From assembly GCA_025084515.1 (NCBI GenBank), contig JAJAGP010000201.1:417501-481500 (forward strand): DNA of 64,000 nucleotides, given 5' to 3'. The DNA is from Ancistrus triradiatus (Eukaryota > Chordata > Actinopteri > Siluriformes > Loricariidae). A model generated the notes under the pieces. That model saw nothing but the letters and a program-made list of their open reading frames with translations, had not been told where the DNA came from and did not search any database. A program made the translations under genes and the position numbers. Positions 59,104 through 64,000 of this stretch are shown here, piece by piece (position 1 is the first letter of the stretch; every line of letters begins with the position of its first letter).

Positions 59104-61852
59104 TGTGTGTATATATATATATATATAAAGTACATAAATAAAATCAGCTGCTGGGAGTAAGCACGCACATGCGAACACACCTGGAGGAAAGTGTCCCTGA
59201 TTGGGGGTTGAAGAAGTTGGCAACCCTAATTAAGAATGAAATAAATTCTACAAATGAAACATGACCAACGCAGAGAAGGAGGTTTGGCTTAAGTCCATCA
59301 CACAACTAAACAATGTGTAACATGCAACACTGTCTAAGCGTCAGTTCTCTGCAGCAGGAAATATAGTCTCTAAAAAAAGAGCCAGCTTTAGCCAGGAGCA
59401 TGTTGACATGCTAACATTTTTGCATTGCAATGCAAAGTTCCTAAAGAAAGAGCATGAATGAGTTTGTATGTAGTGTTTGCATCAGAGATGCACTTATTCT
59501 TCTTTATTAAGATAAGATAAAATAGCCTTTTATTATCCCACAGGGGGAAATTATCTTGTTACGGCACCAAGAAGGAAGAAACAGAAAAAATACAAGTATA
59601 CACACTATTATTTTAATTTGTTATTTTAATTTATTAATAAATTTAATTTATTATTATTCAATTATCACTTATTTGCTCTGTTATTCAATGTTATATATCT
59701 GAATAAAGACATGGAAAATTATTTTTAAAAATCCGATTCATCGATTAATCGAAAAAATAATCGACCGGTTAATCTATTGTTAAAATAATCATTAGTTGCA
59801 GCCCTAATTAACAACATTAAAAGTTTCATATTTTCTATTTTATTATGCTTTTCAAACCATTATCTCATTCCTTAGTGTGAAGTTGATTATCGATTATTCG
59901 ATTTTATCTTAATTGTTAGAGTTTTCAAATGTTCTCTTTGTTAATTATTATATTTTGCCTCTTTATTTAAACTATAACTAGAAACGTATTAATTCTAACA
60001 TGCATCATCTGTGCTGTAAGCAGGTCGGGTTTGTTTGTGAGTGTCAGTCCTAACGAGGTTTCTTCCTTCTAACGGTTAGGGATTTTCCTTGCCACTGCCA
60101 CCTTAGAGTTGCTCAGTTTGGGATCAGCCTTGGTTATTGGAGGATAATCTAACATTATAAAGCTGCTTTGGGATGTGCTCCGCTGTAAAAAGTGCTGTAG
60201 AAATAATTGTCTGCCATTTTTCCGGGTTCATTTGGAGCAGGTGGAGCAGCAGGGCTGTGACGTGGATAAGCTTCAGCAGAGGAACGCAGTGCTGGTGGAG
60301 GAGAACAAGCAGCTCCAGCACAAACTGGAAGCCTTCGACAGGTAACCAGCACTGTACCTGCACAAGATCTTTAGGAAATCCAGATAAAAATCTGTTTTTT
60401 ATTTACCGCAGACTAATGTAACAAAGCTTTTTGATGGATTATAAGGTTCATTAGGTAGTTACACTATCAAACAATGATTTAGAAGTTAGAACATTCCCCA
60501 GCTGTGCTGCGGTTCCACTTTTATTCGTTTTTTATTTAAATGACAAGTAAAAAAAGTCGTTGTGTGAATGAATGACATTAGCAGCGATACTGAGCTTATT
60601 AAACAGATGGATGCCCTTCATTCGAAGTGCCTTATTCCAAAACGTGATCCAAATGTTTTAATGAACAGGACAGAAGCTCGTCCGTGAAATAATTAGAAAT
60701 GACCACATTACAGCCAACTTCTTTCTTTAAGGAATTAAGTTAAGCCGGAAATCTGCCGTGGTTGTTCCTCTGTGCTGCAGTTCGGCAGAATAAAAGCCCC
60801 ATGTAGGCATCTTCCCCCTAAAGTTACCACATCAGCTTCAGCCGCCAAACACAAACATACTTTCATTGTGTTATTATTACAAATGCAACGAAATGAAAGT
60901 TTGTGGCCGAAACCGAACAAAATAAAACATTTTTTCTTTTGTTATTATGTTTAGGTGTTTTTTTTTTTGTTTGTTTCAATTTACTTTATTTCATTTTGTT
61001 TTATTTTATTTAATTTTATTTTGGGTGGTTTTTTTTTGTTTTTTTTTGTTATTTATATTATTTTGTTTTGCATTTATTTTATTTTTTAATCTGTTTAATG
61101 TTTTGTTGTTGGACATGAGGTCCTACAGTGACTTTATGTAGAAGTCTCTTACATGCTATAGTTTTGTATTCTTTATTTTGTTATACTTTTTATAATATTA
61201 CATTTATCTCTAATTAATTAGTATGAATATTATATTATATTATATTTTAATTGTTATATTGTTTATGTTCTGTCTTTTTTTATTTATTTGATTTATTTAG
61301 CTCTGGTTTTTATTTCTGTTACTATAAACTTGCCACTTTTTTCACTGTTGCATAAATTAAATAATGTAAATATATTTTTGCCTTTTTTTTTTTTCTTACT
61401 GAAAAAATAAACATAAAATATTTTTTTTAATTTTTAAATAGTTTGTACCTACATGTTTATAAAAGTTAATTGCAGGACTCAAAGTAAGATGACTGCACCC
61501 CATTGCTCCTGTTGTTTTGTGTTTCAGCTGCCACATATGCATGTAATGATGGAAATGCATTTTTTTATAAAGTTCACATACTAATATTTTGACTCGTGCT
61601 TGTTTTAATCCATTGGTTTATGGCCAGTTCAAGCTAAATGTGCTAACAGATCATCAAAAACATCCATGTTCAGTAAAAATGATTCAGTCTTTTCACTTGT
61701 ACACGGATCATTTCTGTTGCCAAATATTGGGTGAATCCCTAATTGTTATCAGTTTTACGTAGCTAAGAAGTTGTAGTTAATAGGAGCTTCTTTAAAAAAG
61801 CACAGATCGGATCTGTACTCAGAAGAGAAAGCTGTGATCACTGCATGTAGCA

Positions 61853-61885
<33 letters not shown>

Positions 61886-63916
61886 CAATTCCCCATTTTT
61901 CGTCCGTGTGTGCAGGAAGCTGGAGGAGTCGACCTCTCAGAACAGGGATCTCATCCAGGTTATTGCCAAGCGGGAGGAGACCATCCTCAGCAACCAGGTG
62001 CGTTTGGAGGAGAAATCCCGCGAGTGCACCGCCCTGAACCGGCAGCTGGAGGACGCTCTGGAGGACGCCAGGCGGCAGGTCTGTACTCGCACCGTGGATT
62101 CTGCAAGGGCAGGCTTTAGAAACAGTCGCTGCGGGGTTTCATCGGACGTAGAAAAATATGGAAAGCCAGCGGTGTCAGTTGCCCTTTTACTTTTCTGTAA
62201 ATAATGACCGGACCTTTCGGTCACTCCAAACAGGGCTTCATGTGTACTTTAAAACGCTTAACGTTATGTTTGGTATTTAAAACGTGGGGCTTTTGGGTGT
62301 TGATGAGGTGTGTCATAAGTATGAAGCCTCTTAAAGCCGTTACACACAGAGCTAAGCAATGCAGAAATGCTAAATATATTTATTTTTACCTCAAATTTAT
62401 ACACACCGGACAGAGCGTGATTTTATTTTTATTTTTGTTCCTTTGCTGCTTAGTTCAAATTTTCCCCATTAAAAAAAATCTTGATTGGTGTGGGAGGTGC
62501 GTCATTATACACGAGCTCAAATTAATTGAAAAGTTGTGTTTGGTATGTAACGACCACAGTGATTTTCAGAGGTAATGAGTACAAATACGTTGTAATTAAG
62601 TATTTTTTAGGTATGTCATTTAATATTTTTTTTACTTTTAATGACTACAGTTCAAAAGAACAATCTGTGCTTTTTGATCACTGCATTTTCAAACCGGCTC
62701 GTTACTTTAGCTTTTATGAATCCATTTTTTTATCTGTTTTAATTAGGCAGTTCTTGCCAAGCCAATTGGAATTGTAAGTTTATACATGACGCTTCACGGT
62801 TTACAAGGAGCTTTCATAATATTTCTAACAGTTTGGAGTATTTTAAATGAAGTAGTGTAGAGGAGTTTCAAAGAAGCACTGCTCTAAGTAATAAATGGCT
62901 GAAGCTGCAGTTTGTTGGTAAAATGCAGTGACAGGAGTCAGTGATAACTATAGTTTTGGGTTAAAGATCAGGATTGCTGCATTACTGAGTATTATGCCTT
63001 TTCCTTCATGCTGTGTTTTTGTTTGACAGATGTCGCAGAGCCGAGAGCGTGCCACGTCTAAAGAGCGTGCCAATCAGTCGCGGGTGATTGAGCTCGAGAC
63101 GCAGCTGAGCAGAACCACCTCAGAGCTGAACCAGCTGCGCCGGGCCAAAGACGAGGTGAGATCTGCGATGGGTTAGACCACGTACAGGTCCTGTATAACG
63201 CAAAACCTCCGGGATGTGCTGCCCTGCCCTCTGTATGGAACGAGGGCACCCCTGCTCTGTGTCACACCTCAAATGCACCAAACCCTAACCAGGTCCCGTT
63301 CCTGTGAGGCCTCATGCATGCCCAGTGCCACGCCCTTCTGGTCTGTCTCCATGCCAGACCTTCGTCTCTTATGCACCAGTGCCTCCGTGTGTTCTCCTGT
63401 GCCAGGCTTTGGTCTCTTAGGTGCCACACCTTCCTAGTTTATCCCTGTGCCAGGCTTTAACAGAGCTCCCTCGCCAGTCAGAAGCACAACTGAAACCTCA
63501 CCTTGGCAAAGGCAGGACAGGAATTCGTCGCAGTTCATAATCCTGGGTGTGTGACCTTAGACATTAAGTGACTGGGAGGCTGATTTTTAGATCTAATCGG
63601 ATGTGTCTGATGTGAGAGACAGTCAGGTAATGTGCCAGGGTATTATTTCTGTCTGTTTATTAATGTTTGTTTATTAGGGTGTGCTGGCTGCAGTGGACCG
63701 TTTGGGCCGTTAGCGGGGTCCTTATATGTGTGTGTTGTTCAGGCTGAGCGGAGGTTCCAGAGCCGTCTGCAGGACGTTCAGGATCGTCTGGAGCAGTCGG
63801 ACAGCACCAACCGCAGCCTGCAGAACTACGTCCAGTTCCTCAAAGCCTCCTACACCAGCGTGTTCGGAGAGTCACCACTGACCGGCTCCTCCCTCAGAGC
63901 ACGCTCGGCTATCTGA
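49476..63916 (+). CDS. odf2: outer dense fibre protein 2 / cenexin, complete, 18 coding exons
   Basis: Coiled-coil protein of mother-centriole distal and subdistal appendages (cenexin) and of sperm-tail outer dense fibres; needed for appendage and primary cilium assembly. Eighteen coding exons with AG/GT borders give 810 codons plus TGA, close to mammalian cenexin (about 800-830). Family landmarks: N-terminal PPLHVHVNDSTPVHVHVKK, TRVPWIPPGKAS, YERKIDSLMTEVSSLKNE, LTRQKDLLLQKLDTFERTNR, NKEAENSRQAVQIKNLER, VIAKREETIL, and C-terminal RSLQNYVQFLKASY. Apart from about the first 70 residues it is heptad coil. The exons after 58203 encode the cenexin-specific C-terminal extension, which in mammals carries the Plk1-binding region. 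ODF2L was rejected because these motifs are ODF2-specific. ATG 49476 was chosen because it opens the conserved HVHV leader nine bases after the acceptor. Confidence 0.96.
49653..49757 (+). CDS. odf2: odf2 coding exon 2
   Basis: Residues 33-67, including KVKTRVPWIPPGKAS and YKWE. Acceptor AG 49651-49652, donor GT 49758-49759. Confidence 0.95.
49975..50139 (+). CDS. odf2: odf2 coding exon 3
   Basis: Residues 68-122, GPTHRLEI, then LRVEDLSTDEE and the first coil QYERKIDSLMTEVSSLKNE. Acceptor AG 49973-49974, donor GT 50140-50141. Confidence 0.95.
50458..50645 (+). CDS. odf2: odf2 coding exon 4
   Basis: Residues 123-184 plus two bases, VELRKKEQMLERQSERLS, then EEELAEVAKELEITERENTR. Coil. Acceptor AG 50456-50457, donor GT 50646-50647. 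Confidence 0.95.
50755..50990. repeat. GACTC/GACTTGG-rich dispersed repeat
   Basis: Repeated GACTCG, GACTTGG and TCGGACTCG words in odf2 intron, a known style of fish dispersed repeat. Not coding. Confidence 0.65.
51087..51219 (+). CDS. odf2: odf2 coding exon 5
   Basis: Residues 185-229, LERESLQQEKDTLLRKLLEA, then AAAKQVLALRDALSRMSRT. Acceptor AG 51085-51086, donor GT 51220-51221. Confidence 0.95.
51306..51416 (+). CDS. odf2: odf2 coding exon 6
   Basis: Residues 230-266, LTRQKDLLLQKLDTFERTNR and LLREQHERE, among the best conserved ODF2 segments. Acceptor AG 51304-51305, donor GT 51417-51418. Confidence 0.95.
51488..51562 (+). CDS. odf2: odf2 coding exon 7
   Basis: Residues 267-291, MDSLQLLEEKDSLTKKLAEV and EAETL. 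25 whole codons. Acceptor AG 51486-51487, donor GT 51563-51564. Confidence 0.93.
51674..51745 (+). CDS. odf2: odf2 coding exon 8
   Basis: Residues 292-315, HLQMKLQDREKEVGELGFHL and ETEK. 24 whole codons. Acceptor AG 51672-51673, donor GT 51746-51747. Confidence 0.93.
51827..51943 (+). CDS. odf2: odf2 coding exon 9
   Basis: Residues 316-354, AKTSAELSKALESTRAHLQG and NKEAENSRQAVQIK. Acceptor AG 51825-51826, donor GT 51944-51945. Confidence 0.95.
52019..52204 (+). CDS. odf2: odf2 coding exon 10
   Basis: Residues 355-416, NLERAAVQQQGELEKAREQL, then DKEALKKATRALKQRAERGE. Acceptor AG 52017-52018, donor GT 52205-52206. Confidence 0.95.
52908..53030 (+). mobile_element. tRNA-derived SINE with L2-type tail, internally deleted
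   Basis: TTAGCCTAGCGGTTAAGGTA (tRNA-like head), then TAAGTCGCTCTGGATAAGGG and CGTCTGCTAAATGCTGTAAA, the same 3' tail as the L2 LINE at 22.5-23.7 kb, which would have supplied its retrotransposition machinery. Confidence 0.75.
53310..53510. repeat. CACGATA-rich dispersed repeat nested in the Tc1-like copy
   Basis: CACGATATTTAAAGATC, TTTTCACGATACGTGTG and TATCACGATACAATAAAATA: repeated ACGATA words typical of one fish dispersed repeat. Confidence 0.55.
53690..53799 (+). CDS. odf2: odf2 coding exon 11
   Basis: Residues 417-452 plus two bases, EAQLADAVSAAENWSSRHAK, then GQLDVEITVLN. Acceptor AG 53688-53689, donor GT 53800-53801. The intron before it carries nested transposons. Confidence 0.94.
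54180..54720. repeat. TTTTA-rich tract with (AT)n core
   Basis: TTTTATTTTGTTT-type repeats surround (TA)n at 54505-54580. Reads as Phe/Tyr/Ile phantom protein. Confidence 0.9.
55081..55216 (+). CDS. odf2: odf2 coding exon 12
   Basis: Residues 453-498, RITDLTEQLHVQEEKTRAER and LENQSLK. Acceptor AG 55079-55080, donor GT 55217-55218. Confidence 0.94.
55262..55472 (+). repeat. SINE-like family A, copy in odf2 intron 12
   Basis: CCAAGGTTTCTTCCTATAAC, GGGAGTTTTTCCCTGCCACT, AAAGTTGCTTTGAGGCAATG and AGCGCTATATAAATAAATCT, then CTGACTTGACTTGAC. Confidence 0.75.
55616..55726 (+). CDS. odf2: odf2 coding exon 13
   Basis: Residues 499-535, EKLALSRSEVEQVKASVKQY and ESLVESYKIQ. Acceptor AG 55614-55615, donor GT 55727-55728, which leads directly into a (CT)n tract. 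Confidence 0.95.
55735..55826. repeat. (CT)n microsatellite after odf2 exon 13
   Basis: About 45 CT units starting 8 bases past the donor. Confidence 0.95.
55827..57000. other. odf2 intron 13, first part
   Basis: No exon. 56300-56700 is C/A-rich with no frame of interest. 56838-56890 is a dispersed repeat fragment (GTCTAGGGTTGGTTCTCAAC) related to 29033-29110. Confidence 0.5.
57001..57770 (-). repeat. TTTTA array plus 95-bp module, copy 1
   Basis: A (TTTTATT)n array at 57005-57660 is followed by GTTGGACATGAGATCCTACT, CTTTATGTAAAAGTCTCTTG and TTATACTGTTTATAA. The same order occurs at 60950-61195. Read on the minus strand this is a body with a TAAAA-rich 3' tail, like a SINE. Confidence 0.7.
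57940..58203 (+). CDS. odf2: odf2 coding exon 14
   Basis: Residues 536-623, LQKTRAEADEYSVRAQQAER, then LPEALRRTELQLQEAQDRER and LSSALTELRIK. Acceptor AG 57938-57939 in a GT-rich context; an alternative AG six bases later would drop two residues. Donor GT 58204-58205. Reading through the donor adds VRNEFTHC and a stop at 58228. Confidence 0.94.
58410..58560. repeat. TTTTG/TTTTA-rich tract
   Basis: GTTTTGTTTTGTTT repeats in odf2 intron 14. Confidence 0.85.
59005..59128. repeat. (TA)n-(GT)n-(TA)n compound microsatellite
   Basis: TA at 59005-59033, CACATATA units, an ACACACGTGTGTGT dyad near 59056, GT to 59110, then TA. Nearly self-complementary. Confidence 0.9.
59520..59807. repeat. DNA-transposon fragment with TGCAGCCCTA end
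   Basis: TCGATTAATCGAAAAAATAA, TCGACCGGTTAATC, and the end ATTAGTTGCAGCCCTA at about 59792-59807, a terminus common to a family of short fish transposons. Left end not found. Confidence 0.5.
60044..60206 (+). repeat. SINE-like family A, copy ending 35 bp from odf2 exon 15
   Basis: GAGGTTTCTTCCTTCTAACG, GGGATTTTCCTTGCCACTGC, AAGCTGCTTTGGGATGTGCT and AAAAAGTGCTGTAGAAATAA. It supplies much of the sequence just before the exon 15 acceptor. Confidence 0.65.
60241..60341 (+). CDS. odf2: odf2 coding exon 15 (cenexin-specific part begins)
   Basis: Residues 624-656 plus two bases, VEQQGCDVDKLQQRNAVLVE, then ENKQLQHKLEAFD. It follows SINE-like family A directly. Acceptor AG 60239-60240, donor GT 60342-60343. 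Confidence 0.93.
60342..61195 (-). repeat. odf2 intron 15: TTTTA array plus 95-bp module, copy 2
   Basis: 60945-61098 is TTTTA/TTTTG-rich, followed by GTTGGACATGAGGTCCTACA, CTTTATGTAGAAGTCTCTTA and TTATACTTTTTATAA at 61099-61195, matching 57669-57762. 60342-60944 has no recognised feature. Confidence 0.65.
61196..61915. other. odf2 intron 15 remainder
   Basis: AT-rich. (AAT)n microsatellite at 61853-61882, about 30 bp before the exon 16 acceptor. Nothing else recognised. Confidence 0.6.
61916..62078 (+). CDS. odf2: odf2 coding exon 16
   Basis: Residues 657-711, SQNRDLIQVIAKREETILSN, then EEKSRECTALNRQLEDALED. Highly conserved cenexin segment. Acceptor AG 61914-61915, donor GT 62079-62080. 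Confidence 0.95.
62079..63029. other. odf2 intron 16
   Basis: No exon, repeat or regulatory element recognised; moderately AT-rich. Confidence 0.5.
63030..63155 (+). CDS. odf2: odf2 coding exon 17
   Basis: Residues 712-753, SKERANQSRVIELETQLSRT and SELNQLRRAKDE. Acceptor AG 63028-63029, donor GT 63156-63157. Confidence 0.95.
63156..63742. other. odf2 intron 17
   Basis: GC-balanced, with repeated GTGCCACRCCTT/TGTGCCAGGCTT words at 63325-63460 that suggest a small degenerate repeat. No exon. Confidence 0.5.
63743..63916 (+). CDS. odf2: odf2 coding exon 18 and stop
   Basis: Residues 754-810, ERRFQSRLQDVQDRLEQSDS, then NRSLQNYVQFLKASYTSVFG and a Ser/Arg-rich tail, TGA at 63914-63916. Acceptor AG 63741-63742. 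Confidence 0.96.
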   Translation, partial: AERRFQSRLQDVQDRLEQSDSTNRSLQNYVQFLKASYTSVFGESPLTGSSLRARSAI

Positions 63917-63982
63917 GAGCGAGGTGGCACACACACACACACACACCAAAGTAAGAGCTCACACTCACCGGAGCTTCCTTAT

Positions 63983-63988
63983 AATAAA
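63983..63988 (+). terminator. odf2 polyadenylation signal
   Basis: AATAAA 67 nt after the TGA. It implies a very short 3' UTR containing a small CA repeat at 63931-63948. Cleavage would fall at or just past the window end. Confidence 0.6.
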
Positions 63989-64000
63989 TCCGGCTCGTTC

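Noticed and set aside
49476..63916. Identity as ODF2L
   Set aside because: The N-terminal HVHV and VPWIPPGK motifs and the cenexin C terminus are ODF2 features.

Overview
The window looks like a teleost nuclear chromosome, probably an otophysan (catfish- or characin-like) fish. The evidence is spliced vertebrate genes in AT-rich introns, abundant CA/GT, TTTC and TTG/TTA microsatellites, Tc1/mariner remnants, a 5'-truncated L2-type LINE and several dispersed short repeats of a fish type. The species assignment is only an impression from repeat style.

Two genes lie head to head. On the minus strand, 46209 down to 65 holds rimbp2 (RIMS-binding protein 2), a presynaptic active-zone scaffold. I could place 19 exons with consensus splice sites and consistent phases. 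They give a continuous reading frame of about 1,225 codons: an N-terminal coiled coil, SH3-I, three fibronectin type III domains, a Pro-rich linker, an acidic linker and SH3-II. The last SH3 domain and the stop codon lie beyond position 1. The extreme 5' end is unresolved; a candidate 14-codon first exon sits at 46782-46823.

On the plus strand, 48.6 to 64.0 kb holds the whole of odf2 (outer dense fibre protein 2 / cenexin). It has an inferred non-coding first exon near 48.75-48.88 kb, 18 coding exons (ATG 49476, TGA 63914-63916, 810 codons plus stop), and a polyadenylation signal 67 nt after the stop. The product is almost entirely coiled coil and carries the cenexin-type C terminus used at mother-centriole appendages. 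A CCAAT-rich promoter with an X-box/YY1-like site precedes it.

Everything else is intron or intergenic DNA dominated by repeats. 2.4-8.4 kb: Tc1-like element, MITE-like element, an 85-bp-arm near-perfect inverted repeat, TTG/TTA arrays and a repeat with 30-bp minisatellites. 14.8-20.7 kb: an inverted pair of repeats flanking rimbp2 exons 5 and 6. 18.4-19.5 kb: Tc1 remnant. 22.5-23.7 kb: L2 LINE. 29.9-30.6 kb: AT-rich repeated unit. 31.1-32.1 kb: three-level nested insertion. 34.6-38.6 kb: GAAA/TTTC higher-order arrays in opposite orientations. 39.3-42.9 kb: MITE-like and interrupted Tc1 elements. 43.6-44.5 kb: CA/GT/TC arrays. 52.8-53.7 kb: a second nested Tc1-like element.

The two genes have no obvious shared pathway: one acts at ribbon and conventional synapses, the other at centrioles and cilia. 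Their proximity is positional. Several RFX-type X-box motifs are scattered through the interval and near the odf2 promoter. I found no CRISPR array, no credible tRNA or rRNA gene, and no clearly novel gene system.
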